Shown one piece after another: positions 1 to 9,635 of a stretch of 64,000 bases of DNA (its first letter is position 1; each line of letters opens with the position of its first letter). The stretch comes from an uncultured bacterium (GTDB lineage Bacteria; Verrucomicrobiota; Lentisphaeria; Victivallales; UBA1829): positions 62,001-126,000 of the forward strand of contig URKJ01000003.1 in assembly GCA_900548385.1 (NCBI GenBank), read 5' to 3'. The position numbers and the translations under genes were made by a program. The notes under the pieces were generated by a model, which saw nothing but the letters and a program-made list of their open reading frames with translations, did not search any database and had not been told where the DNA came from.

Positions 1-922
1 AGTCGCGGATCATTTGAAGGTCCGCTTGTACGCCGCGGCCGGGGGTGACAAGATAACCGCCCGTCATGAAACTGTCGGCTCCGGCGGCGAAGATCAGAGC
101 CTGCAGATCCCGCAGATTCTGTTCCCGGCCCCCGCAGACCCGGATGCTGGTGGCTGGCATCATCAGGCGCGCCGCCGCAATCGCGCGGAGACAATCCCAT
201 GGCGTGATGCCGCGTCCGCCTTCCAGAAGCGTTCCGGGAATCGGACTGAGGAAGTTCAGCGGAACCGAATCCACTTCCAGCGAGCGTACCGTTTCCAGCA
301 GTTCAACCCGCTGTTCCAGCGATTCGCCGATTCCGATGATTCCGCCGGAACAGACGGAAAAACCAAGTCTTTTTGTCGTGCGCACCGTTTCCGTCTGGGA
401 GGAATAGGGACGGGTGGTGCAGACTTCCGGAAAGTAACTCGGCGAGGCTTCCAGATTGTGGTGGAAGCGGTCGAGTCCCGCTTCCTTGAGCTGGAGCAGG
501 GCGTCTTCGGTCATGATACCGAGCGAGGCGCAGGGGAGGATCGGCAGTTCTTTGCGGATCATGCGGATCGCCTTGCAGATCTCGTCGAGGTCATGACCCG
601 GAACGACTTTGGTTCCGGAGGTGACGATTCCGAAACGGTGCGAGCCGTGTTCCGCCGCGGTTTTCGCCGCCTGAAACATCTCTTCCGCTGAGATCAGCGG
701 ATAGGTCGTGATTTTCGCTTTTGAGCGGGAAGACTGTGCGCAGAATGCGCAGTTCTGCTGACAGTTTCCGCATTTTGCGTTGACGATGGAGCAGGTTTTG
801 ATCCGGTTTTTGAAATATTTTTCCCGTGTTTCCGTTGCGCGCCGGAGTATCTCCAGCAGTTGGACGGGATCGGTCGTTTTCAGAATTTCGAGAGCTTCGG
901 TCGTGCTGATGCCTTGTATCAT
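1..922 (-). CDS. bioB: Biotin synthase, 3' end outside window
   Basis: Radical-SAM enzyme that inserts sulfur into dethiobiotin, the last step of biotin synthesis. The 307 codons in the window start at ATG (920-922) behind GGAGGA, and the reading frame runs off the left edge without a stop. The cluster triad is C54-x3-C58-x2-C61, with an extra C51 just before it (KCGNC). Further family segments are HNLEASP and IRVCGGRE. It lies 18 bp downstream of holB on the same strand, so it is probably the third gene of tmk-holB-bioB. BioD is encoded far away at 55.2-55.9 kb. The family call is firm. Confidence 0.95.
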   Translation of the reverse strand, partial: MIQGISTTEALEILKTTDPVQLLEILRRATETREKYFKNRIKTCSIVNAKCGNCQQNCAFCAQSSRSKAKITTYPLISAEEMFQAAKTAAEHGSHRFGIVTSGTKVVPGHDLDEICKAIRMIRKELPILPCASLGIMTEDALLQLKEAGLDRFHHNLEASPSYFPEVCTTRPYSSQTETVRTTKRLGFSVCSGGIIGIGESLEQRVELLETVRSLEVDSVPLNFLSPIPGTLLEGGRGITPWDCLRAIAAARLMMPATSIRVCGGREQNLRDLQALIFAAGADSFMTGGYLVTPGRGVQADLQMIRD

Positions 923-940
923 GGATTGTCCTCCGGAAAA

Positions 941-2008
941 TTAACTTTTGAATGCCGTCTTGAGACAGAAGGAGCGGATGGCAAGCTGGTCGTCCGCATT
1001 GGTGCGCATGGCGCGCAGAAGGTCTTCCGCATAACCGAGACAGCGGTAAATGCGTTCTTCCCCGAACTGTTTCACGGAATCCGGATCGAATTGCGTCGGG
1101 AACAGTTCGGGATTGGGGAGCAGATCCACCGGCGTGCCGGAGATCAGCAGCGCCGTCTGTGCAAAATAGGCGTGGATCATGCTCAGAAACAGGTCGCGCA
1201 TACGTTTGTACTCGCAGCTTTCCTCGCCTTTGATCCGTTTTTCGATCAGGTTTTTTCCTGCCGATTCCAGATTCGCCGCGCGTTCCAGACGCGGCGCCCA
1301 TTTTTCGGCGACGGTCTGTTTTGCCAGTTCGTTCAGGGAGGCGGCGTAGTCGATCAGGGCGGTGGAGCAGTCTTCCGCGGCGATGAGGCTTCCGTGGGCT
1401 TCAAACAGCAGTTTATGCAGAATTCCCGGAAGCTGTTCCGCGTTTGGAAGACGATAGGTGCAGCGGTTGTCGGTGAACTGGATGGTCTGACAGCGCGAAC
1501 GGATCGTCGGCAGGAGTTCCGACGGATTGGCGGTCGTGAGGATAAACATGCATTTCGGCGGCGGTTCTTCCAGCGTTTTCAGAAACGCGTTCTGCGCCTG
1601 TTCATTCAGGCGGTCGGCTTCATGGATGACGCCGATCTTCCAACCGCAGTCGGTCATGCTGCTGAGATGAAACTGGGCTTCGAACCAGCGCATGGTGTCC
1701 ACTTCGTCGTCGCTTTCCCCGATGGGAATGATGCGTGACACGGAGGAGGGGGCGAGCGAAACCATGTCCGGAAATGTTCCGCCCTGCATTTCCCGGCAGA
1801 CCGCACAGGTCCCGCAGGGGGAAAAGTCCGGATTCGGATGTTCGCACGCTGCCAGCGACGCCAGCAGCGGCGGGAAATCTATCCGGTATTCCGTATTGGA
1901 GGAGCAGAGCAGGAACGCATGGGTCAGGCGGCCCGCTGACCGCGCGTTTTTCAGCGAGTTGACAGCCAGCGGAAAACGGCGTTCAAAGAAGGTCCAGTCC
2001 AAGCTCAT
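941..2008 (-). CDS. holB: DNA polymerase III subunit delta'
   Basis: Clamp-loader subunit of the replicative polymerase. The 355-residue protein has the AAA+-type clamp-loader fold: a four-Cys zinc site (C55, C65, C68, C71), a sensor-like AFLKTLEEPP segment near residue 130, and the SRC motif near residues 170-173. No intact Walker A is seen, as usual for delta' subunits. Its start overlaps the 3' end of tmk by 26 bp, the common tmk-holB arrangement, which suggests translational coupling. Confidence 0.93.
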   Translation of the reverse strand: MSLDWTFFERRFPLAVNSLKNARSAGRLTHAFLLCSSNTEYRIDFPPLLASLAACEHPNPDFSPCGTCAVCREMQGGTFPDMVSLAPSSVSRIIPIGESDDEVDTMRWFEAQFHLSSMTDCGWKIGVIHEADRLNEQAQNAFLKTLEEPPPKCMFILTTANPSELLPTIRSRCQTIQFTDNRCTYRLPNAEQLPGILHKLLFEAHGSLIAAEDCSTALIDYAASLNELAKQTVAEKWAPRLERAANLESAGKNLIEKRIKGEESCEYKRMRDLFLSMIHAYFAQTALLISGTPVDLLPNPELFPTQFDPDSVKQFGEERIYRCLGYAEDLLRAMRTNADDQLAIRSFCLKTAFKS

Positions 2009-2633
2009 GGTTCACACAGTCCTTTACCGCGCGGGCGACGTCTTCGACGGAGCCTTCCGCGGAGATGATTTTGATCCGGCGGGGGTCCTGCCGGGCGAGT
2101 TCGAGAAATCCGTTGCGGACCGCAGTGTGAAACGCGAGCGTTTCGGAATCGAACCGATCGTTTTCGAATTCCGCTCTGGCAACGCGTCCCGTGCTCCGGC
2201 GCATTCCGAGTTCCGGATCCAGATCCAGCACGATGGTGAGATCCGGCATGACGCCCCGGCAGGCGAAACGGTTGATTTCGTCCAGCATCCAGATGTCGAG
2301 CCCGCGGGCATAGCCCTGATAGACTTTTGTGGAATCGACAAAGCGGTCGGATATGATGCAGGTTCCGCGTTCCAGTTCGGGTTTGAGAAGAGTTTCGACC
2401 ATTTGGGAGTGACATGCGCCGAACAGGAGCAGTTCGGTTTCGGAGGCCAGTTCCTCGCCCGGTTCGCGGGTTTTGAGGATCGTCCGCAATTTTTCCGCGA
2501 CGGCTGTTCCGCCGGGAGAACGTACCACCCGCGTTTGCAGTCCGGCTTTGGCAAGGGTTTCGCCGAGAAGTGCCGCCTGCGTGGTCTTGCCGCTCCCCTC
2601 GCCGCCTTCCAGTGTGATGAATCTGCCTCTCAT
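1983..2633 (-). CDS. tmk: Thymidylate kinase
   Basis: Phosphorylates dTMP to dTDP for DNA synthesis. The 216-residue protein has the P-loop GGEGSGKTT at residues 10-18, the DRFVDSTKVYQG substrate-binding segment near residue 100, and a lid region near residue 145 (RSTGRVAR). The length is typical. It is the first gene of tmk-holB-bioB and is divergent from the AICAR transformylase gene across a 111-bp A+T-rich spacer. The ribosome-binding site is weak (AAGGA about 14 bases upstream). Confidence 0.95.
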   Translation of the reverse strand: MRGRFITLEGGEGSGKTTQAALLGETLAKAGLQTRVVRSPGGTAVAEKLRTILKTREPGEELASETELLLFGACHSQMVETLLKPELERGTCIISDRFVDSTKVYQGYARGLDIWMLDEINRFACRGVMPDLTIVLDLDPELGMRRSTGRVARAEFENDRFDSETLAFHTAVRNGFLELARQDPRRIKIISAEGSVEDVARAVKDCVNHELGLDLL

Positions 2634-2744
2634 TGTTGATGAAAAAATCCTTATGCCGATTGAAAATTATCATTTGAAGTAGTAAGTTACTGCATAAAAA
2701 CAAATATTCAACTGTCAATCTTATAAATTCGGAGAGAAAAGAAA

Positions 2745-3863
2745 ATGGCAAAACTGGAACGCGATACCTATTTGACCAAGCACGTCGGAAATTTTCCGCA
2801 GACGATTGAGATCGGCGGACGCACTTATGTGAAAGCCGACGATCTGCGTTACGGAACGAACCCCCATCAGCCTGCCGCGTTCTACCGTCCGGAAGGACGG
2901 TCCGGCGCCATCATGGATATGAAGACGCTCAAAAACGGCAAGAACGGTCTTTCCCAGACGAATCTGGAAGATATTTCCGGAGCGCTGAACATCGTCAAGT
3001 ACTTCGACCGTCCCGCCTGCGCGGTGATGAAGCACGTCAATCCGAGCGGTGCCGCCGTTCAGGCAGGGTGCGAATCCCTGCGGGACGTTTATCTCAAAGC
3101 GCGTGACTGCGATGCCCGCGCCGCGTTCGGAAGCGTGATCGCGTTCAATGTGGAGGTCGATGCCGAGACCGCCGAGACCATCATGTCCACGTTCGCGGAG
3201 TGCGTCGTTGCTCCCGCTTATTCGGAAGAGGCGCTTGCGGTCTTCAACGATGCGGAGCGGTTCAAACTCAACAAGCAGATCCGCATTCTCCAGTGCGGCG
3301 ACCTTGCCACGCTTCCGCGTTATGTGGGGGATGATCCCGATGGCGCATGCAACACGGTCAAGGTGCTTTGCGACGGTTCTCTGGTGATTGCCGCGCCGCT
3401 GCTGACCAATGTCCGTTCGTTCCGTGATCTTCCCGCCGCGGCAGGTGAGAGCAAGACCGCAGGAAAACAGGTTTCCACAACCGAACCGACCGAGATGCAG
3501 AAATGCGATCTGCTGGCTGCCTGGTATATCAACATCTCCGTCCGTTCCAACGGCGTTGTCATCGTGAAGAACGGTCAGACTCTTGCGGTCGGAACCGGTG
3601 AGCAGGACCGCGTCGGCGCGGTGGAACAGGCAATTGAAAAATTCAAGCAGAAATACACCGGCGAATCCACGCTTGAGGGCGCCGTGATGTCCAGCGACGG
3701 CTTCTTTCCGTTTGCCGACGGTCTCGAAGTCGCCGCGGCGGCGGGGATCAAAGCCATGGTTGCTCCGTCCGGTTCTCTGAAGGACGCGGATGTGATCAAG
3801 CGCGCCAACGAACTCGGTGTTGCGCTCCGCTATGCTCCGGAACGCGTGTTTTCGCACCATTGA
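2745..3863 (+). CDS. purV: Stand-alone AICAR transformylase (PurH C-terminal domain only)
   Basis: Catalyses formyl transfer from 10-formyl-THF to AICAR, the ninth step of IMP synthesis. The 372-residue protein corresponds to the AICARFT part of PurH: DLRYGTNPHQ at 33-42 and the catalytic KH of KHVNPSGA at 96-103. The N-terminal MGS-like IMP cyclohydrolase domain of the usual ~520-residue bifunctional PurH is absent, and no cyclohydrolase gene lies in the window. The ATG follows GGAGAG by eight bases, and the spacer to tmk is 111 bp, so the domain was not cut off by a misplaced start. The symbol purV is the name used for separate AICARFT proteins. Confidence 0.88.
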   Translation: MAKLERDTYLTKHVGNFPQTIEIGGRTYVKADDLRYGTNPHQPAAFYRPEGRSGAIMDMKTLKNGKNGLSQTNLEDISGALNIVKYFDRPACAVMKHVNPSGAAVQAGCESLRDVYLKARDCDARAAFGSVIAFNVEVDAETAETIMSTFAECVVAPAYSEEALAVFNDAERFKLNKQIRILQCGDLATLPRYVGDDPDGACNTVKVLCDGSLVIAAPLLTNVRSFRDLPAAAGESKTAGKQVSTTEPTEMQKCDLLAAWYINISVRSNGVVIVKNGQTLAVGTGEQDRVGAVEQAIEKFKQKYTGESTLEGAVMSSDGFFPFADGLEVAAAAGIKAMVAPSGSLKDADVIKRANELGVALRYAPERVFSHH

Positions 3864-3876
3864 TCCGTGATGTGTC

Positions 3877-6105
3877 ATGGATGAGCAGCTTCCCGTCGCA
3901 GAGGTCCCGTTTCAGCTGTCGGATTCCGACGGCGTCACCGAACAGACCTTGCGTGGCGAAGTGGAAAAGCTGCTTTATGAGAATGAGGATACCGGTTATT
4001 CCGTTCTGATCATCCGTGACACGCTCGGCAACCTCCATAACGCGGTCGGCTCTCTGCCCGGTGTTTCCGCCGGACAGGGGATTGAAGCGGTCGGCCGCTG
4101 GGAGGTGCATAAGGAATACGGGCGCCAGTTCCGTGTCCTTTCTTACAATTATACCCTTCCGGTCACGTCGGAGGGGATTATCAAATACCTTTCTTCCGGC
4201 GTTGTCAAGGGACTTGGACGCAAGAATGCGGAGGCGATCGTGGAGACGTTCGGCGCAGCGACGCTGGATGTGATCGAAAATGCGCCGGCGCGTCTGCGCG
4301 AAGTTCCCGGTATCGGCAGGAAACGTATTGAGGCGATCCGGAAGATCTGGAAAGAAAACGCGCAGCGCCGCAATCTCCAGATCCATTTGCAGAGTTACGG
4401 GATCAGCCTTGCTTATTTTTCAAAGATCTACCAGAAATACGGCGATGAGGCGGCGGAGAAGATCAGGGAGAATCCCTATGCGCTGGCAGCCGATATTTCC
4501 GGCATCGGTTTTACGATGGCGGACCGGATTGCGGAAAAGATGGGGATTCACAAAAACGACCCCAAGCGTCTCACATCCGGCGTCTCCTATGTGCTTTCCC
4601 AGATACGCGGACTCGGACATATCTGTCTGCCGCGCGACCAGTTTCTTTCAAAATGCGCGGAGCTTCTTGAGATTGAGGCGGAAGATGCGGAGCGGGCTCT
4701 GAATTCCGCGATCGGACTGATGCTTGCCGCGGTCCGTCGTGCGGCGAACGGTTCCGAGATGGTCTATGAACCCGGACTGCTCCGCTGCGAGGAGGAATTT
4801 CCGGTCCGCGTGGCGCGTCTCGCCGCTGTTCCCCGTCATTACGGACAGAACCTGATGCGTTTCCCGGTTCAGCCGGATGCGATTTTCAGCGAAGAACAGC
4901 TGAATGCCGTGAAGATGGTCGGCAATTCTCCGGTTTCGATCATTACCGGCGGTCCCGGTGTGGGTAAGACAACGGTGGTCGGAGAGATCGTCCGCCGTGC
5001 CAAACTCGCGAAACTCAGCATTGCGCTTGCCGCACCGACCGGACGCGCCGCGAAACGGATGTCGGAAACGACGGGTGTTTCCGCGTATACGATCCATCGT
5101 CTGCTGAAATGGGATCCTTCGAAACATCAGTTCGTGCATGGTCGCTCCTCGCCGCTGAAGGCGGAACTGCTGATTATTGACGAAACGTCCATGCTGGATA
5201 TTCTGATCGCGACGGCTCTTTTCCGGGCGATCAACCCCGGTACTACCGTGGTTCTGGTGGGGGATTCGGACCAGCTCCCTTCCGTCGGGCCCGGCAATGT
5301 CCTGAACGACCTGATCGCTTCCGGCTTCATTCCGGTTACGCGTCTGACGAAGATTTTCCGGCAGGGGGCAGGCAGCGGAATTATCATGGCGGCGCACGAC
5401 GTCAACCACGGGCTCATGCCGCCGGTTGCGCAGAACCGCCGCCGCGCACCGGTCACGGATTTCTACTGGATCGGGAAAGACGACCCCGACGAAGCCGCCG
5501 ACATTATCCGGCGGCTGGTTTGCGAGCGGATTCCGCAGCGTTTCGGGTTGAACCCCATGACGGATATTCAGGTGCTTTCGCCGATGAACAAAGGATCCTG
5601 CGGAACGGTTGCGCTGAATACCGTGCTGCAGGAACTGCTGAATCCGGAGGCAAAGATGCAGTTCCGTCACGGAGAGCGCATATTCAAGCTCGGCGACAAG
5701 GTTATGCAGATTACCAACAATTATGACAAGGGCGTGTTCAACGGCGATATGGGGCGCATTTGCGCGATCAATTACAGTGATAAGACATTTTCCGTTAAAT
5801 TTGATTCGGAAAGCGTGAGTTACGAATTTCCGGAAGCGGATCAGCTGACACTTTCCTATGCCGTGACGATCCATAAATCACAGGGCAGTGAGTTCCCCGC
5901 AGTAGTGATCCCGCTCCTGACCCAGCATTTCGTGATGCTTCAGCGGAATCTGCTTTACACCGGAATGACGCGTGCAAAGCGGCTGATGGTTCTGGTCGGA
6001 TCGGAGAAAGCGGTCGGCATGGCGGTGCGGAACAGCATCCGGGAACCGCGCTATTCGCTTCTGAATGAACGGCTTGCGGACGCGTTCCGGGCGGAGGGAC
6101 TCTGA
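3877..6105 (+). CDS. recD2: RecD2-type SF1B DNA helicase
   Basis: Five-prime to three-prime DNA helicase of the RecD/TraA family that works without RecBC. The 742-residue protein has an N-terminal OB-like region, tandem helix-hairpin-helix segments (about 107-158, with GLGRKNAEAI and VPGIGRKRIEAI), Walker A GGPGVGKTT near 356-364, Walker B LLIIDETSMLD near 434-444, and the C-terminal UvrD-like motif TIHKSQGSEF near 663-673. It begins 13 bp after the AICAR transformylase stop, and its TGA overlaps the next ATG (TGATG). Confidence 0.93.
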   Translation: MDEQLPVAEVPFQLSDSDGVTEQTLRGEVEKLLYENEDTGYSVLIIRDTLGNLHNAVGSLPGVSAGQGIEAVGRWEVHKEYGRQFRVLSYNYTLPVTSEGIIKYLSSGVVKGLGRKNAEAIVETFGAATLDVIENAPARLREVPGIGRKRIEAIRKIWKENAQRRNLQIHLQSYGISLAYFSKIYQKYGDEAAEKIRENPYALAADISGIGFTMADRIAEKMGIHKNDPKRLTSGVSYVLSQIRGLGHICLPRDQFLSKCAELLEIEAEDAERALNSAIGLMLAAVRRAANGSEMVYEPGLLRCEEEFPVRVARLAAVPRHYGQNLMRFPVQPDAIFSEEQLNAVKMVGNSPVSIITGGPGVGKTTVVGEIVRRAKLAKLSIALAAPTGRAAKRMSETTGVSAYTIHRLLKWDPSKHQFVHGRSSPLKAELLIIDETSMLDILIATALFRAINPGTTVVLVGDSDQLPSVGPGNVLNDLIASGFIPVTRLTKIFRQGAGSGIIMAAHDVNHGLMPPVAQNRRRAPVTDFYWIGKDDPDEAADIIRRLVCERIPQRFGLNPMTDIQVLSPMNKGSCGTVALNTVLQELLNPEAKMQFRHGERIFKLGDKVMQITNNYDKGVFNGDMGRICAINYSDKTFSVKFDSESVSYEFPEADQLTLSYAVTIHKSQGSEFPAVVIPLLTQHFVMLQRNLLYTGMTRAKRLMVLVGSEKAVGMAVRNSIREPRYSLLNERLADAFRAEGL

Positions 6106-6965
6106 TGCAGACGATCCTGCCGCCGCCATTGACGAAAGTCAACTTTGAATTCCCGTTTCAGCTTGATCCGCGGACATGCGCCGTTGCGTCGGTCGGTTCC
6201 TGTTTTGCCGATGAAGTTGCGGAACGTCTGGCAAACGCCGGGATCGACTGCCTGCGGAATCCGAACGGCATCGTTTACAATCCCGTGTCGCTGGCGGATT
6301 CGATTCTGTCGGACCGCGATGACCTGTTCGAGTTCAACGGGTTGTGGCATTCATGGGAGCATCACGGCTCGTTTTCGGCTCCGTTGAGAGAGGAGCTGGT
6401 GCAGCGGATCGGCTCCGTCCGTTCCCGTTTCCGCCGTCATCTGCGGAAATGCGATCTGCTGATTCTGACTCCGGCTTCCGCCGTAGTATTTGAACTTCTT
6501 GAAACAAAACGGGTTGTGGCGAATTGCCACAAGGTTCCGGGAAGTGCGTTCCGCCGCCGTCTGCTGACCGCCGCGGAGTGTCTGGATGCGTTCTGCCGGA
6601 TCACGGATTTTATGGCGGATTATGCGCCGCAATGCCGGATCGTATTCACGCTCTCTCCGGTCCGGCACAATCCGGGGGATCTGGTTCTGAACGCCCGTTC
6701 CAAGGCTTTGGTGCTTAACGCGATCCATGATTGCATCGACCGTTCGCCGAATGCCTGTTACTTTCCCGCGTTCGAGATCATGAATGACGAATTGCGCGAT
6801 TACCGTTTTTACAAAGAGGATATGCTTCATCCGAACCCGTTGGCGGTTTCCATCATTCTGCGGACCTTTGCCGCCGCCTGTTTCGGGGGCGAAGCGCTTG
6901 CAATGCTGGACGGACTGGAACGGCAGGAACGCAGAAGCCGTCATATACCGGGAGGAATCGCCTGA
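6105..6965 (+). CDS. GSCFA-domain (SGNH-like) protein
   Basis: The 286-residue protein opens with the GSCFA family signature VGSCFADEVA (residues 30-39), followed by NPNGIVYNPVS (about 53-63). Near the C terminus D239-x2-H242 (DMLHPNP) resembles the acid-His pair of SGNH/GDSL hydrolases, with S32 of GSCFA as candidate nucleophile. GSCFA proteins are mostly uncharacterised; some are linked to surface polysaccharide loci. There is no signal peptide, so it is probably cytoplasmic. It shares one base with recD2 upstream and one with asnB downstream, so the three are almost certainly co-translated. The substrate is unknown. Confidence 0.85.
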   Translation: MQTILPPPLTKVNFEFPFQLDPRTCAVASVGSCFADEVAERLANAGIDCLRNPNGIVYNPVSLADSILSDRDDLFEFNGLWHSWEHHGSFSAPLREELVQRIGSVRSRFRRHLRKCDLLILTPASAVVFELLETKRVVANCHKVPGSAFRRRLLTAAECLDAFCRITDFMADYAPQCRIVFTLSPVRHNPGDLVLNARSKALVLNAIHDCIDRSPNACYFPAFEIMNDELRDYRFYKEDMLHPNPLAVSIILRTFAAACFGGEALAMLDGLERQERRSRHIPGGIA

Positions 6966-8827
6966 TGTGCGGAATTGCCGGAATTTTTCAGAAGGATCAT
7001 CAGCCTGTTGACCTGCGGGTGCTGGAGTCGATGGCGGACGCAATGGTTCTGCGCGGACCGGACGGAGCCGGATTTCATACGGACGGATCGTTCGGGATCG
7101 CGCACCGCCGTCTTTCGATCATTGATCTCGCCGGCGGCGCTCAGCCGATTGCCAATGAAGACCGCACAATTTTTACCGTCGTCAACGGGGAGTTCTATAA
7201 TTTCCGTTCCCTGCGGGAGTCGCTGGAGCGGATGGGGCACCGTTTCCGTACGGCTTCCGATTCCGAATGCGCGGTGCATCTGTATGAGGAATATGGTCCG
7301 GATTTCCCGGAACATCTCGACGGCATGTTTGCCGTGGCGGTTTACGATTCGGTCCGGAAGCGTTTGATCCTTGCCCGTGACCGCGCCGGGGAGAAACCGC
7401 TTTATCTGCTGAACACCGGCAGACTGTTTGCGTTTGCAAGCGAGCTGAACGCCCTGAAACGGATTCCCGGTGTCGAATGGACACTGAACCATGACGTACT
7501 GGCGGAGTATCTGACCTATTCGTATACGCCGGGTTCCGCAACGGTTTACAACGGCGTTACACGTCTGGATCCCGGCTGTTCCCTTTTGATTTCCGCGGAT
7601 ACGACGGCATTTCATACCTATTGGCAGTTTGATCCGGAGGAGCGGACGGAGCTTGATTTCGCCCATGCCGCCCGGCAGGTGAGGGAGATGGTGACGGAGT
7701 CTGTACGGGGATGTCTCGTATCGGATGTTCCGCTTGGCGTATTCCTTTCCGGCGGACTGGATTCCACGATTATTGCGGCGGCTGCGTCGCAGGTGGAGAC
7801 ATCGGAGCCGCTGCGGTGTTTCACCATCGGGTTTTCCGATCCGGCGTATGATGAGAGCGCACAGGCGGAACGGAATGCGGCATTTCTCCGGAAACATGCG
7901 CGGCGGACTGTTGAGTTCCGGAAGAAAGTTGTTCAGCCGGAGGATTTTGCGTCTTTGGAGTTTCTGCTGTCCCGGTGCGGGGAACCCTATGCGGATTCCT
8001 CAATTCTTCCGACCTGGCTGCTCTGCCGCTTTGCAAGGGAGGAGGTCACTGTCGCTCTGAGCGGAGACGGCGCCGATGAGCTGTTCGGCGGCTATGAACG
8101 TTATCTGGTCATGCAGAAACTGCGGATGCTGGATGTTTTGCCGGAAGCATTCCGCCGCGGAGTGTTCAACTGTGCGGCGAGCCTGTTTTCCGGTGCGGGA
8201 GGTGACCGCACGCGGTCTTCCCGCATACGCCGTCTGCTGACGGCAGCGGGGAGGGGACCTTGCGGACGTTACCGCTCGCTGATCTCCGGTTTCTCCGTTT
8301 CCGAATTGCGCGAACTCTGCCGGTTTGAGATTCCGGAGGAGGAGGGGGCCGGAGTGTTTGAGCGGTGGTTTGAGGAATCGCTTCCGAATGCCGCGCCGGT
8401 CTTTGATTTTCATGTTTATCTTCCGGGGGATATTTTACGGAAGACGGATACTGCGTCGATGGCGGTATCTCTGGAGGTCCGGGCGCCGTTTCTGGATCAT
8501 CGCCTGATCCGGTTTGCGGAGTCTCTGCCGGATGGGTATAAGATGCGGGGAATGCGTCGCAAACTCGTTCTGGCGGAAGCGTTCCGGGACCGGATTCCGC
8601 CGGAGCTGATGCGGAATCCGAAACGCGGATTCGGCATTCCGCTGGCGTCGTGGTTCCGCGGTCCGTGGCGCGGGCAGACGCGCAGCTGTCTGCTGGACGG
8701 GAAGAACTGCGCGGCTCTGTTCCACCGCTCCGTATTGGAACGTCTGCTTTCCGAACACTGTTCCGGACACGCCGATCACAGCCGGAAACTCTACGCTTTG
8801 CTCGCTCTCGAATTAGGTCTGAAATGA
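6965..8827 (+). CDS. asnB: Asparagine synthase (glutamine-hydrolysing) family
   Basis: Class II glutamine amidotransferase fused to an ATP-PPi synthetase. After Met is the nucleophile Cys2 (MCGIAGIF), with RGPDG near 33-37 and NGEFYNF near 76-82. The synthetase domain has the PPi loop SGGLDST at 262-268 and LSGDGADELFGGYERY near 366-381. The length of 620 residues matches AsnB proteins of exopolysaccharide and O-antigen clusters as well as housekeeping ones. Because it is joined to a GSCFA gene, it may amidate a polysaccharide or another metabolite instead of free aspartate; this is inference. Confidence 0.9.
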   Translation: MCGIAGIFQKDHQPVDLRVLESMADAMVLRGPDGAGFHTDGSFGIAHRRLSIIDLAGGAQPIANEDRTIFTVVNGEFYNFRSLRESLERMGHRFRTASDSECAVHLYEEYGPDFPEHLDGMFAVAVYDSVRKRLILARDRAGEKPLYLLNTGRLFAFASELNALKRIPGVEWTLNHDVLAEYLTYSYTPGSATVYNGVTRLDPGCSLLISADTTAFHTYWQFDPEERTELDFAHAARQVREMVTESVRGCLVSDVPLGVFLSGGLDSTIIAAAASQVETSEPLRCFTIGFSDPAYDESAQAERNAAFLRKHARRTVEFRKKVVQPEDFASLEFLLSRCGEPYADSSILPTWLLCRFAREEVTVALSGDGADELFGGYERYLVMQKLRMLDVLPEAFRRGVFNCAASLFSGAGGDRTRSSRIRRLLTAAGRGPCGRYRSLISGFSVSELRELCRFEIPEEEGAGVFERWFEESLPNAAPVFDFHVYLPGDILRKTDTASMAVSLEVRAPFLDHRLIRFAESLPDGYKMRGMRRKLVLAEAFRDRIPPELMRNPKRGFGIPLASWFRGPWRGQTRSCLLDGKNCAALFHRSVLERLLSEHCSGHADHSRKLYALLALELGLK

Positions 8828-8828
8828 T

Positions 8829-9605
8829 TCAGACAAGAAATTCCTCCCGGTATTTTTTCGGGGATATGCCGTAGTATTTCTTGAACAGGTGGGAGAAATA
8901 GAACATGTCGTCGACTCCGACTGCTGCGGCGATTGCGCCGATCTGCTCTTCGGTATGGGCGAGCAGATTCGCCGCCTGTGCGAGTCTCTGCTGAAGCAGA
9001 TAATGCTGCGGCGATGTTCCCGTGTATTTGCGGAAGATCCGCCGGAAATGCTGGATGGAAATATTCAGCTTTCCGGCTTCCGCTTCAAAATCCCATGCTT
9101 TTTCCGGATTCGTGCGGATGCGTTTTACGACGCCGTGAAGTTGCGGGGCCTGATAAATGAACGGAGCGGTCCGGTGCTGATGGCGCAGCTGGAGCAGAAG
9201 ATTTTCCAGCAGGTTCACGGTTTCCGCATAACAGCCTTGTTCCCTCTGATGAAGCGCCTCTTTCAACGTCTCGTGGAATTTGTGTTCGCGGCTGACCGTC
9301 AACGGCTGAAGGGCAAGGTCCAGCAGCCCGTGCTCCAGATATTCCGTTACCCGCGGTCCTGTAAAGCACAGGTAAGTGAAATCGTGCCGTTCGGCACTGT
9401 CCAGTTCATATTCAAAAAACGCGCCGGGATGGGTGATGAAACAGGCGGGACCGTTCAACCGGTGTTCGCGTCCGCGGTTGATGCGCACCCGGATGGTTCC
9501 GGCGGAATTGTACTGAATGCCGTAATACAGCGGTGTATGTGCCCGGAAGTGTCCGAACGGGATCACTCCCGCCGCCGGAAAAGAAAGCCCGTCATAAAAA
9601 TCCAT
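8829..9605 (-). CDS. AraC-family transcriptional regulator
   Basis: 258 residues: an N-terminal cupin-like sensing region (about 15-90, with a GPACFITHPG strand pattern) and a C-terminal double helix-turn-helix (about 155-258) ending in the typical VGVDDMFYFSHLFKKYYGISPKKYR segment type. It is divergent from the glycosidase at 9811 over a 205-bp spacer holding promoters in both directions and a dyad, so it most likely controls that glycosidase/isomerase group. CGGAG lies eight bases before the ATG. The inducer cannot be read from sequence. Confidence 0.92.
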   Translation of the reverse strand: MDFYDGLSFPAAGVIPFGHFRAHTPLYYGIQYNSAGTIRVRINRGREHRLNGPACFITHPGAFFEYELDSAERHDFTYLCFTGPRVTEYLEHGLLDLALQPLTVSREHKFHETLKEALHQREQGCYAETVNLLENLLLQLRHQHRTAPFIYQAPQLHGVVKRIRTNPEKAWDFEAEAGKLNISIQHFRRIFRKYTGTSPQHYLLQQRLAQAANLLAHTEEQIGAIAAAVGVDDMFYFSHLFKKYYGISPKKYREEFLV

Positions 9606-9635
9606 GCTGGATGCTCCGATTCAACTGATATCGGT

